Assembly (NCBI GenBank): GCA_937937835.1
Contig: CALDBJ010000002.1
Location: forward strand, 1 to 10,236
Direction of reading: 5' to 3'
Source of the DNA: an uncultured Collinsella sp.
GTDB taxonomy: Bacteria > Actinomycetota > Coriobacteriia > Coriobacteriales > Coriobacteriaceae
Length of the DNA stretch: 10,236 bases
Shown: positions 1 through 6,785 of the stretch, piece by piece
How positions within the stretch are numbered: the first letter of the stretch is position 1
Layout of the letters: every line of letters starts with the position of its first letter
Translations under genes and position numbers: made by a program
The notes under the pieces: model-generated
The model's database searches: none
Told to the model about the DNA's origin: nothing
The model's input: the letters and a program-made list of their open reading frames with translations, nothing else

Positions 1-31
1 GCCCGTGGGAGGCCAGGGCGCCGCTGACCGG
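1..31 (+). rRNA. rrf: 3' end of a 5S rRNA gene (partial)
   Basis: The first 31 bases resemble the 3' part of actinobacterial 5S rRNA as I remember it: GTGGGAG, then four variable bases ending in A, then GG-n-CGCCGC and a GAnC-like end. This corresponds to the 3' strand of helix IV, loop E and the 3' strand of helix I. Only the tail is present, so the 5' strand of helix I (expected near CCGGTCAGCGGCG) cannot be checked. The context agrees: a high-GC stretch with no convincing reading frame, followed by a hairpin and a strong terminator, as at the end of an rRNA operon. The exact 3' end is a guess. Short open frames also run in from the left edge (stops at 25-27 and 59-61), so the end of a protein gene is the alternative. 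Confidence 0.6.
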
Positions 32-33
32 TG

Positions 34-50
34 GACGGCACCGAGCCGTC
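34..50 (+). other. Short hairpin between 5S-like end and terminator
   Basis: GACGGC and GCCGTC form a perfect 6-bp stem around the 5-base loop ACCGA. No T tract follows. It lies between the inferred mature 5S end and the terminator. It could be a processing signal or 3' trailer structure of the rRNA transcript; that role is inferred. Confidence 0.45.
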
Positions 51-61
51 ATCGAGCTTAG

Positions 62-93
62 AAGGGGGAGGCCTCGCGGCCTCCCCCTTTTTT
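62..93 (+). terminator. Strong intrinsic terminator
   Basis: A perfect 12-bp stem (62-73 paired with 78-89) encloses the tetraloop TCGC and runs straight into a T tract ending at 93. The left side carries only a couple of A residues, so it should act mainly on plus-strand transcription, ending the upstream (probably rRNA) transcript before coaE. Confidence 0.9.
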
Positions 94-160
94 GCGTTGT
101 ATACACGTTGTGCTTTGGGACCTACCTCCCCCGTATGCGCTCTTACTCTTTGGCTGTATT

Positions 161-191
161 TTGAGTCCTTCTAGTGTATTTGAGCGATAAT
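161..191 (+). promoter_or_regulatory. Candidate promoter of coaE
   Basis: TTGAGT at 161-166 (4/6 to TTGACA) and GATAAT at 186-191 (5/6 to TATAAT) are separated by 19 bases, slightly longer than ideal. The predicted start near 198 would give a leader of about 20 bases holding the coaE ribosome binding site. It lies after the upstream terminator, where coaE would need its own promoter. The rest of the 94-219 gap shows nothing else I can support. Confidence 0.4.
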
Positions 192-219
192 TACTCGCAT
201 TGGCGTTAGGGAGGGCTTG

Positions 220-861
220 ATGTTTACCGTATTTGTCTTGGGCAATATTGCTTCGGGTAAGTCGACGGCCTGCCGCTATTTCGAATCTCGTGGCGCTATG
301 CTTATCGATCTGGATGAGCTTGCAAAATCTCTGTATGTGCCGGGCTCTGATATCGTCAATACTCTCGCGGATGAATTCGGTTGGGACATTTTGGATGAGG
401 AAGGCGGCATTCGCCGCAGCATCCTCGCTTCTCGAGCTTTCGCTTCTCCTGATTCGGTCGCACGGCTCAATGGCATCGTGCATCCCGTTCTCATTGAACA
501 GCTTTCGCTTAGGATTCTCGATCCGGTTTGTTGTACGGTTTCATCTCCCCGTTATCCCTTTGCGGTGGTCGAGGTTTCTGCTCCGACTGGTTTTGAGGAT
601 GCATTTGGCTTGGCTGATGAAATTCTGGTCATCAGCGCCCCTTTGTCAGTTCGTCGCGAGCGCGCTATTCAACGTGGCATGGAGCCATCCGATTTCGATG
701 CTCGTTCTGCTTGCCAGCCCGATGAGTCTGCGCTGTGCAATCTCGCTACAACGGTGATTGATAATGCCGCAGGCGATAATTCGCTCTTTGAGCAGCTTGA
801 CTCATGGCTTGCATGCCACGGGTTTATAGATACTCCGGATAAGGAGGAGGCCGATGCCTAA
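220..861 (+). CDS. coaE: Dephospho-CoA kinase
   Basis: This enzyme phosphorylates the ribose 3'-OH of dephospho-CoA with ATP, the last cytosolic step of coenzyme A synthesis. The 213-residue protein is about normal length for the family. It has the P-loop GNIASGKST at residues 8-16, an acidic LIDLDELAK segment that fits the family's 'IDAD' position, the LNGIVHPV segment, and a C-terminal IDNAAG that matches the usual 'IxNxG' element. The usual PLLFE-like substrate segment after VVEV is replaced by SAPTGFE, so this part has diverged. ATG at 220 is preferred to the adjacent TTG at 217, because GGGAGGG (209-215) is 4-5 bases from the ATG but only 1-2 from the TTG. The gene overlaps the next by 8 bases, which suggests an operon and coupled translation. 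Confidence 0.9.
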   Translation: MFTVFVLGNIASGKSTACRYFESRGAMLIDLDELAKSLYVPGSDIVNTLADEFGWDILDEEGGIRRSILASRAFASPDSVARLNGIVHPVLIEQLSLRILDPVCCTVSSPRYPFAVVEVSAPTGFEDAFGLADEILVISAPLSVRRERAIQRGMEPSDFDARSACQPDESALCNLATTVIDNAAGDNSLFEQLDSWLACHGFIDTPDKEEADA

Positions 862-1435
862 GGCACGTTTCTTTACGTGGTATCGCGTGGCGCCACTTGC
901 CGTTGTGTTCGTCTTCGGCCTTATTTCGCTCGTCTACTCGTGTGCCCCTGCCGCTTTCTTTAAGCCGCTGTATCCGATTGACTACGAGGCGTATGTAAAG
1001 CAATCCAGTATTTCGCATAATCTGGATCCGTATCTGGTGTGCGCTGTCATTAAGTCGGAATCGAATTGGGATCCCGAGGCCGAGTCGAATCAGGGTGCTC
1101 AGGGATTGATGCAGCTGATGCCCGAGACTGCCCAGGACATGATCGCCAAGGGCCTTGTCAACGGAGAGGTGTATTCGGCCGACAATCTTAACGATCCGGC
1201 TACGAATATCGAGTTTGGCTGCGCATACCTCTCGTATCTTCTCACCTATTTCAACGGGTCGACGGATAGTGCCATCGCCGCCTATAACGCCGGTATGGGC
1301 AATGTCGACGGATGGGCGCAGCAGAACACGTCACTCCATAATGCGATTACCTTCCCTGAAACTCAGGCTTATCTGATCCGCGTCAATAATGCCTGGGTTC
1401 GATATAAGACTCTCTATCCCGATCGGTTCGTATAG
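854..1435 (+). CDS. Membrane-anchored SLT-type lytic transglycosylase
   Basis: This probable peptidoglycan lytic transglycosylase (SLT domain, GH23) would cleave the MurNAc-GlcNAc bond to give 1,6-anhydro-MurNAc ends outside the membrane. A basic N-terminus precedes a hydrophobic segment (about residues 12-29), then a short linker and the SLT domain (about 42-190). The domain shows the catalytic glutamate E69 in IKSESNW, GAQGLMQLMP at 81-90, NIEFGCAYL at 118-126 and AYNAG at 143-147, all typical. The segment ends in VYSC at Cys30, but Tyr before Ser is unusual for a lipobox, so I favour an uncleaved anchor over a lipoprotein. At 193 residues it is a compact single-domain form. AGGAGG at 842-847, inside the end of coaE, lies 6 bases before the ATG. 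The partnership with coaE looks positional rather than functional. Confidence 0.9.
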   Translation: MPKARFFTWYRVAPLAVVFVFGLISLVYSCAPAAFFKPLYPIDYEAYVKQSSISHNLDPYLVCAVIKSESNWDPEAESNQGAQGLMQLMPETAQDMIAKGLVNGEVYSADNLNDPATNIEFGCAYLSYLLTYFNGSTDSAIAAYNAGMGNVDGWAQQNTSLHNAITFPETQAYLIRVNNAWVRYKTLYPDRFV

Positions 1436-1455
1436 GACTAAGCCCACCGCCTGCG

Positions 1456-1461
1456 TATACT
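1456..1461 (+). promoter_or_regulatory. Candidate -10 element of an uvrB promoter
   Basis: TATACT (5/6 to TATAAT) lies in the 51-base gap before uvrB. No good -35 box is seen 16-18 bases upstream. If used, transcription would start near 1467-1468, which would exclude the in-frame ATG at 1466 and support the start at 1487. Read-through from the coaE promoter is equally possible, since no terminator is visible in the gap. Confidence 0.35.
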
Positions 1462-1486
1462 GCAGATGTATGAGTTAGGAGTATCC

Positions 1487-3727
1487 ATGGCGGAATTTGA
1501 AGTAGAACGCGTTGGTGGTGAACTTAAGCGCTTTGGCGTTGAGGGCGCTGATGTGCCGTTTAAGGTCGTGTCTCCATACGAGCCCGCTGGTTCCCAGCCT
1601 AAGGCCATTGAGTCGCTTGTGCGGGGCGTGAGGGACGGAGACCGCTATCAGGTTTTGCTGGGTGTGACTGGTTCGGGTAAGACTTTTACGATGGCCAAGA
1701 CCATTGAGGCCTTGGGTAAGCCGACCCTTGTCATGGCTCCGAATAAAACGCTCGCCGCTCAGCTTGCGAGCGAGCTCAAAGAGTTCTTTCCCAATAACGC
1801 TGTGGTCTACTTCGTCTCGTACTACGACTACTATCAGCCCGAGGCGTATGTGCCACAAAGCGATACATATATCGAGAAAGACTCCTCGATTAACGAAGAG
1901 GTCGAGATGCTGCGCCATCAGGCGACCGCGTCACTGCTCTCTCGACGCGATGTGATCGTCGTTGCATCGGTCTCGTGTATCTATGGCATTGGCTCTCCTG
2001 AGGACTATGCGGGTCTGGCTCCGAACGTCGACAAGAAGGTGCCGCTCGAGCGCGATGACTTTATCCATGCGCTTATCGACATTCAATATGATCGCAATGA
2101 CTATGACCTGGCACGCGGCACGTTCCGCGTGCGCGGCGATGTTGTCGACGTGTATCCGCCTTATGCCGAGCATCCGTTGCGGTTTGAGTTCTTTGGCGAT
2201 GAGGTCGAGCTGATTGCCGAGATCGATGAGGTCACCGGTGAGATGCTTCGTGAGTATGAGGCCATTCCCGTATGGCCGGCATCGCACTACGTGACCGAGA
2301 AGCCGAAGGTCAAGGCGGCTCTGAAATCGATCAGCGAAGAGTGCGAGAAGCGCGTGGCGGAGCTCAAGGCGACCGACAAGTTGCTCGAGGCGCAGCGTCT
2401 GCAGCAGCGCACCGATTATGATCTTGAGATGCTCGAGACGATGGGCTTTTGCAACGGCATCGAGAACTACTCGCGTCATCTGGACGGTCGCAAGCCGGGC
2501 GAGCCGCCGTTTACCCTTATCGATTACTTTCCCAAGGATATGCTCTGCATCATCGATGAGAGCCATGTGACGGTGCCGCAGATTCGCGGTATGCACGAAG
2601 GTGACCGCTCGCGTAAGGTGACGCTGGTGGAACACGGTTTTCGCCTGCCCTCGGCGCTCGATAACCGCCCGCTTCGTTTCGATGAGTTTGAGGCAAGAAT
2701 ACCCCAGTTTATCTATGTTTCGGCCACGCCGGGCGACTACGAGCTGCGGGTGAGCCAAAACGACGTGGAGCAGATTATTCGTCCGACCGGCCTGCTCGAC
2801 CCCAAGATTGATGTGCGTCCAGTACGCGGCCAGATTGACGATCTTGAGGACGAGATTCGCGAGCGCGTTGCCCGCAAGGAGCGTGTGCTGGTGACCACGT
2901 TGACCAAGCGCATGGCCGAGGACCTGACCGACCATCTGCTCGACGCGGGCATTAAGGTCAATTACATGCACTCTGATACGGCGACAATGGACCGTGTCGA
3001 GATCCTGCGAACGCTGCGCGAGGGCAAGATCGATGTACTCGTTGGCATCAACCTGCTTCGCGAGGGCTTGGATCTTCCCGAGGTCTCACTGGTGGCAATT
3101 CTCGATGCCGATAAGGAAGGCTTCTTGCGCAACCGCCGTTCGCTGATTCAGACGATTGGCCGCGCGGCCCGTAACGCCGATGGCGAAGTCATCATGTATG
3201 CGGACGTTGTGACCGATTCGATGAAAGAGGCCATCGAGGAGACGCAGCGCCGTCGCGAGATTCAGATGGCATATAACGAAGAGCATGGCATTGTGCCCAA
3301 GACAGTGCGCAAGGCCATCAACGACATCTCAAGTTTTATTGCCGAGGCCGAAAAAACCGTGGGTTCCAAGGGGCGCTCGAAGGGCGATTCTCTTGGTCAT
3401 GGCGCATTCTATACGCCCGATGAGTCGGGCGAGGGCGGCGTGCCGGAAACGGTGGCGCCCGAGCAGACACTTGCGGAGCAGTTGGAAGAACTGCCGCATG
3501 ACGAGCTTGTGCGGATCGTCGAAACCATGGAAGAGGATATGCGCAACGCTTCTGCCGCCATGGACTTTGAGGAGGCGGCGCGCCTGCGCGATGCCGTCGT
3601 TCAGATTCGGGCGATGCTCGAGGGCGCGTCTGAGGACGAGACGATCGAGCGCTTACGTTCGCAGGCCCGCAAGGGTTCCACGTTCGCATCGGGCAGAAAA
3701 CGCCGGGGTGCACGGTTTAAGAAATAG
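1487..3727 (+). CDS. uvrB: Excinuclease ABC subunit B
   Basis: UvrB is the damage-verifying helicase-like subunit of nucleotide excision repair. It is loaded by UvrA and then recruits UvrC for the dual incision. The 746-residue protein has Walker A GVTGSGKT (59-66), the Tyr-rich beta-hairpin YYDYYQPEAYVP (from about 112) that inserts between strands, the DESH Walker B box (D357-H360), VSATPGDYE, and late helicase motifs including GINLLREGLDLPE and QTIGRAARN. A C-terminal UVR domain (about 669-711) binds UvrC or UvrA. It is longer than the usual 660-700 residues because of an N-terminal extension of about 24 residues, a Gly/Ser/Pro-rich linker before the UVR domain, and a basic tail ending KRRGARFKK. 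ATG at 1487 is chosen over ATG 1466 because AGGAG (1477-1481) lies 5 bases before it. No LexA box was seen upstream. Confidence 0.97.
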   Translation: MAEFEVERVGGELKRFGVEGADVPFKVVSPYEPAGSQPKAIESLVRGVRDGDRYQVLLGVTGSGKTFTMAKTIEALGKPTLVMAPNKTLAAQLASELKEFFPNNAVVYFVSYYDYYQPEAYVPQSDTYIEKDSSINEEVEMLRHQATASLLSRRDVIVVASVSCIYGIGSPEDYAGLAPNVDKKVPLERDDFIHALIDIQYDRNDYDLARGTFRVRGDVVDVYPPYAEHPLRFEFFGDEVELIAEIDEVTGEMLREYEAIPVWPASHYVTEKPKVKAALKSISEECEKRVAELKATDKLLEAQRLQQRTDYDLEMLETMGFCNGIENYSRHLDGRKPGEPPFTLIDYFPKDMLCIIDESHVTVPQIRGMHEGDRSRKVTLVEHGFRLPSALDNRPLRFDEFEARIPQFIYVSATPGDYELRVSQNDVEQIIRPTGLLDPKIDVRPVRGQIDDLEDEIRERVARKERVLVTTLTKRMAEDLTDHLLDAGIKVNYMHSDTATMDRVEILRTLREGKIDVLVGINLLREGLDLPEVSLVAILDADKEGFLRNRRSLIQTIGRAARNADGEVIMYADVVTDSMKEAIEETQRRREIQMAYNEEHGIVPKTVRKAINDISSFIAEAEKTVGSKGRSKGDSLGHGAFYTPDESGEGGVPETVAPEQTLAEQLEELPHDELVRIVETMEEDMRNASAAMDFEEAARLRDAVVQIRAMLEGASEDETIERLRSQARKGSTFASGRKRRGARFKK

Positions 3728-3730
3728 CGA

Positions 3731-3773
3731 ACAGGCCCCGAGTTCCCTGTGGAGCTCGGGGCCTGTGTCTTTT
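3731..3773 (+). terminator. Intrinsic terminator after uvrB
   Basis: A 16-bp stem with one G-U pair (3731-3746 with 3751-3766) and loop CTGT starts four bases after the uvrB stop and is followed by GTCTTTT. It lies in the 65-base gap between convergent genes. On the minus strand the hairpin is followed only by TCGCTATTTCTT, so termination of the opposite gene there is possible but weaker. Confidence 0.88.
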
Positions 3774-3792
3774 GCGCGCTGGAATTCGTGCG

Positions 3793-5433
3793 TTAGAGGT
3801 CCGCGATCAGGGCTTCGGCACAACGGATGCCGTCGGTGGCCGCGCTCATGATGCCGCCAGCATATCCAGCTCCCTCACCACAAGGGTAGAGGCCCGGGGT
3901 CGACACGGCATGGCACGTTCGGTCTCGGGTGACAGTGACAGGTGAGCTCGAACGAGTCTCCACGCCGGTAAGAACGGCATCGGGACGGTCGTAGCCTCGT
4001 AGCTTTTTTCCGAGTAGGGGAAGTCCCAGGCGGAGCGACTCGACGATATGCTGCGGCAGGGCTTCGTCAATTGCCGTCCAGGTCACACCGAGCGGATAGG
4101 TGGGCTTTACCTTTCCGGGCGCCTTGCTGGCGCGTCCTGCGAGGAAATCTCCGACGAGTTGTGCCGGTGCGTTCCAGTTGGAACCGCCCAGGCGATAGGC
4201 GGCCGCCTCGCAGGCACGCTGGAGCTCGATGCCGGCGAGCGGGTCATCGTTGGGAAGGTCCTCAGGCGTGACGTTAACGAGCAAGGCGGCATTTGCGTTG
4301 CGTCCGTCGCGGGCATTGAGGCTAGCGCCGTTGACGCACAGGTGGCCCTGCTCGGAAGAGGCGGCGACAACCTGTCCGCCGGGGCACATGCAAAACGAGA
4401 ACACGCTGCGGCCGTTGGGAAGATGGGCGACGAGCTTGTAGGGGGCTGCTCCGAGGGCAGGATGTCCCGCCAAGGCTCCATATTGGGCTCGGTCGATGTC
4501 GCGCTGCGGATGCTCGATGCGAACGCCCATGGCAAAGGTCTTTTGTGCGAGGGCCACGTTGTGGTCCTTAAGGAGCTCAAAAATATCGCGAGCAGAATGC
4601 CCGCAGGCGAGGATGAGGTGCTTTGTCTCGATTGGCTCGCAAGCGGCGTCTTGGGACGATTGGACATCAATACCGGTAATGGCGCCAGACGCGTCGATGT
4701 GAATGTCGACGAGCTTTGTTCGATAACGGACGACACCTCCGAGCTGCTCGATGCGCTGGGATATAGCGGTGACAACCGTGGGAAGGATGTCGGAGCCAAT
4801 GTGCGGCTTGGCATCCCACAGAATATCGCGGGGCGCGCCCGCCTCGACGAAGGTTTCGAGGATAAGGCGATGGGCGGGATTTTTGGTTCCCGTATTGAGC
4901 TTGCCGTCCGAGAAGGTCCCCGCGCCGCCCAGGCCAAACTGGATATTGCTCTCGGGGTCGAGAATGCGCTCCTTTAGAAAGAGATCGATCGCATGCGAGC
5001 GGCGAAATGCTGGGTCGCCGCGCTCGATGAGCAAGGGCTTAAGACCCGCTTCGGCAAGGGTGAGTGCAGCGAAAAGGCCAGCGCATCCGGCGCCGACAAC
5101 GACAGGGCATTCTTGAGGTGCGTCGGAGACGGGGGAGGGGAATGAGGGCCCATCGTCCTCTATCGCGCGTACGCGCGAGCGGTCACGCTCGGCGACGCTG
5201 TCGACCGCTTCTCGCTCGAGGTGGGGACTAGTCAGCTCAACACGAAAGCTCAGGATAAAATGGACGTCTCGTTTTTTGCGAGCGTCGATTGACTTGCGGT
5301 GGAGCTCGATGGACTTGATCTCGGAGTCCTTGCAACGTAGGACGCGCTTGGCGACTCGCTTGCCAACAATGAGGCAGGCATTTTCATCGCCGGCTTCATT
5401 GAGCGACGCGTTGACTTGGGTGATTTCGATCAT
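3793..5433 (-). CDS. COG2509-type FAD-dependent oxidoreductase
   Basis: This belongs to the widespread but poorly characterised family annotated as NAD(P)/FAD-dependent oxidoreductase (COG2509); the substrate is unknown. The 546-residue protein has an N-terminal domain of about 95 residues, basic in its middle part, as usual in this family. A Rossmann FAD-binding fold follows, with VVVGAGCAG (dinucleotide glycines at 114-119) and the ribose-binding acidic residue E137 in LIERG. Next come GLGGAGTFSDGKLNTG (167-182) and a C-terminal GEGAGYAGGIMSAATDG (519-535), both family signatures. There is no signal peptide or membrane segment, so it is probably cytosolic. An open frame extends upstream to 5556, but the ATG at 5433 has AAGGAG six bases before it, and the longer form would run into the preceding gene. 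It lies 80 bases behind the HI0933-like gene, separated from it by a hairpin, and may have its own promoter. Confidence 0.88.
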   Translation of the reverse strand: MIEITQVNASLNEAGDENACLIVGKRVAKRVLRCKDSEIKSIELHRKSIDARKKRDVHFILSFRVELTSPHLEREAVDSVAERDRSRVRAIEDDGPSFPSPVSDAPQECPVVVGAGCAGLFAALTLAEAGLKPLLIERGDPAFRRSHAIDLFLKERILDPESNIQFGLGGAGTFSDGKLNTGTKNPAHRLILETFVEAGAPRDILWDAKPHIGSDILPTVVTAISQRIEQLGGVVRYRTKLVDIHIDASGAITGIDVQSSQDAACEPIETKHLILACGHSARDIFELLKDHNVALAQKTFAMGVRIEHPQRDIDRAQYGALAGHPALGAAPYKLVAHLPNGRSVFSFCMCPGGQVVAASSEQGHLCVNGASLNARDGRNANAALLVNVTPEDLPNDDPLAGIELQRACEAAAYRLGGSNWNAPAQLVGDFLAGRASKAPGKVKPTYPLGVTWTAIDEALPQHIVESLRLGLPLLGKKLRGYDRPDAVLTGVETRSSSPVTVTRDRTCHAVSTPGLYPCGEGAGYAGGIMSAATDGIRCAEALIADL

Positions 5434-5451
5434 CGAGGTCTCCTTAGAGGC

Positions 5452-5483
5452 AAGAAAGAGGCCGTCCGGTATCCCAGACGGCC
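5452..5483 (-). terminator. Intrinsic terminator or leader attenuator hairpin
   Basis: On the minus strand GGCCGTCTGG and CCGGACGGCC form a 10-bp stem with one T-G pair around the loop GATA (5483-5460), followed by the T-rich run TCTTTCTT. It lies 30 bases after the HI0933-like stop and about 27 bases before the COG2509 start. It probably ends the Mrp/HI0933 transcript. Because a perfect -10 box lies just upstream, it would also fall in the leader of any transcript starting there. Confidence 0.75.
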
Positions 5484-5497
5484 CGAATGCGTTTTTG

Positions 5498-5503
5498 ATT
5501 ATA
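5498..5503 (-). promoter_or_regulatory. Candidate -10 element for the COG2509-type gene
   Basis: The minus strand reads TATAAT, a perfect -10 consensus, just after the HI0933-like stop. No convincing -35 box is seen at 16-19 bases, where the sequence is coding (AAGCAG or similar). The predicted start near 5491-5488 lies immediately before the hairpin at 5483-5460. Confidence 0.35.
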
Positions 5504-5513
5504 GACTGCGCGG

Positions 5514-6785
5514 CTACAGGCTGCTTGCAGCGCGAATGCCCGAGAGCCAGGCCCACGCAAGGTTAAAGCCTCCGCAATCGGCGTCGATGTCGAGCGCTTC
5601 GCCGCAGACGTAAAGCGGGGCGTCGACAACGCTGCGCGCGCGTAGACTGGGTGTTGAGATGCTCTCGACAGATACGCCACCACGCGTGACCTGCGCCGAG
5701 CGCTCCTCGGTTGTTCCCTCGACGAGCAGCTTAAAGTGCTTGAGGATCGAGGCCAGGTGGATGACATCGTTGGAGCCTGGATGGCACTGCTCGAACGCTG
5801 TGCAGACGACGCGGGAGAGTTGCGGGGCGAGCATGCCGTCGAGCCAACGGGGATCGCGGGGCGAAAAGCCACCGAGCAGCTCAACGCGCCGGTTGAGCAT
5901 ATCGAGCAACTCGTCTTTAGAGAGGTCGGGGAAAACGTCGAGCAGGATCGTATCGCCGCGCTGGATACGACGGGAGAGGTTGAAGACAGCGACGCCCGAG
6001 ATGCCGAAGGTTCGAAACAGCACTTCACCGTCTTCGTGCCAGAGCTCACTATGGTTATGGGTGAGCGTCAAGCGGGCGCGGACGCGCAGACCATCCAACG
6101 TCTTGAGTGCCGCCCGATCGCCGACGACCGTTGCCGATACGGGGCAGAGGATGGGGTGCAGCGAAGTGAGGGGGAGGCGAAACGTATCGGCGATACCGGT
6201 GGGGTTGCCACCCGTGGCGATAATTACGGCATGTGCCTGCAGGGCCTCGTTCTTGCGAGGGACATCGGCGAGCGCTTTCCGAAGCGAGCGGAGCTCCGAT
6301 TTTCGGTCGTCGTGCTTTTTTGCCTTGAGCGCCCGTGCGGGGCGGTCTATTTGGAGTGCCCAGCCTTCGGAAGCTTTGTGCGCCGAGGCAACGTTGGCTC
6401 CGCAGATTAAGGTGATACCTAGGCGGTCGCAAACGTTGAGAAGCGCGTCGCGCACCGATTCGGCGCGAAGGGAGCGCGGGTACAGCCGGCCTTCCTCGGA
6501 GGTTGTCATGATGCCCAGCGAGGAGAAGAAACCCATAAGCTCTTGTTCGGGCCGGGGGCCCATGACAGATTCGACGAATGCGGGGTGGTTATACCGCTGA
6601 GCATCAATCGATTCGTTGGAGAGGTTGCAGCGGCCGTTACCGGTCGCAAGGAGCTTAAGGCCGCAGGCGACATCGCACTCAACGATGCAGACGCTTTTGC
6701 CGGCGCGTGCGGCCGTAATGGCGGCGGCGAGGCCTGAAGCCCCGCCGCCGATTACCAGGACGTCATAGAAGGCGCTCGTGTTCAC
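5514..6785 (-). CDS. HI0933/BaiN-family flavoprotein
   Basis: This member of the HI0933-like flavoprotein family (COG2081; also annotated BaiN/RdsA or 'aminoacetone oxidase family') is a probable cytosolic FAD-dependent reductase of unknown substrate. In the 423-residue protein I see the dinucleotide motif GGGASG (13-18), the family signature ATGNGRCNLSN (47-57), EGRLYPRS (98-105), ATGG (190-193), GGVSVESI from 369, and GEALDIDADCGGFN (from 395) leading into AWAWLSG. Residues about 148-182 form a Lys/Arg-rich, probably helical insert before the ATGG strand, in a part of the family I expect to be shorter. The GTG start directly follows the TAA of the Mrp gene without a gap, and GAGG inside the end of that gene lies 5 bases upstream, so translation is probably coupled. 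BaiN was named in bile-acid 7-dehydroxylating clostridia, but family membership alone does not show a bile-acid role. Confidence 0.88.
   Translation of the reverse strand: MNTSAFYDVLVIGGGASGLAAAITAARAGKSVCIVECDVACGLKLLATGNGRCNLSNESIDAQRYNHPAFVESVMGPRPEQELMGFFSSLGIMTTSEEGRLYPRSLRAESVRDALLNVCDRLGITLICGANVASAHKASEGWALQIDRPARALKAKKHDDRKSELRSLRKALADVPRKNEALQAHAVIIATGGNPTGIADTFRLPLTSLHPILCPVSATVVGDRAALKTLDGLRVRARLTLTHNHSELWHEDGEVLFRTFGISGVAVFNLSRRIQRGDTILLDVFPDLSKDELLDMLNRRVELLGGFSPRDPRWLDGMLAPQLSRVVCTAFEQCHPGSNDVIHLASILKHFKLLVEGTTEERSAQVTRGGVSVESISTPSLRARSVVDAPLYVCGEALDIDADCGGFNLAWAWLSGIRAASSL

Noticed and set aside
1..61. C-terminal end of a protein gene with stop at 25-27 or 59-61
   Set aside because: Possible, but the 5S-like sequence plus hairpin and terminator explains the stretch better; neither peptide end is recognisable.
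58..483. 141-codon minus-strand open frame across the terminator and the start of coaE
   Set aside because: It runs antisense to a well-supported coaE and through a terminator hairpin, with no family resemblance.
1466..1486. Earlier in-frame ATG for uvrB
   Set aside because: There is no ribosome binding site at good distance, and it falls at the predicted transcription start; AGGAG is placed for the ATG at 1487.
1436..1486. LexA box upstream of uvrB (CGAACCGATCGG on the minus strand)
   Set aside because: Only one half-site matches; about 7 of 14 bases fit, no better than chance.
1931..2971. 346-codon minus-strand open frame inside uvrB
   Set aside because: It is a long antisense shadow of a GC-rich conserved gene; the translation shows no domain and uvrB motifs cover the region.
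4048..4977. 309-codon plus-strand open frame opposite the COG2509-type gene
   Set aside because: The minus-strand frame carries FAD-binding and family motifs throughout; the plus-strand product is unrecognisable.
5434..5556. Upstream extension of the COG2509-type protein
   Set aside because: It would translate through the terminator hairpin and overlap the end of the preceding gene; AAGGAG fits the ATG at 5433.
5659..6600. 313-codon plus-strand open frame opposite the HI0933-like gene
   Set aside because: Ser/Arg-rich low-complexity product typical of antisense frames; the minus strand holds clear flavoprotein motifs.
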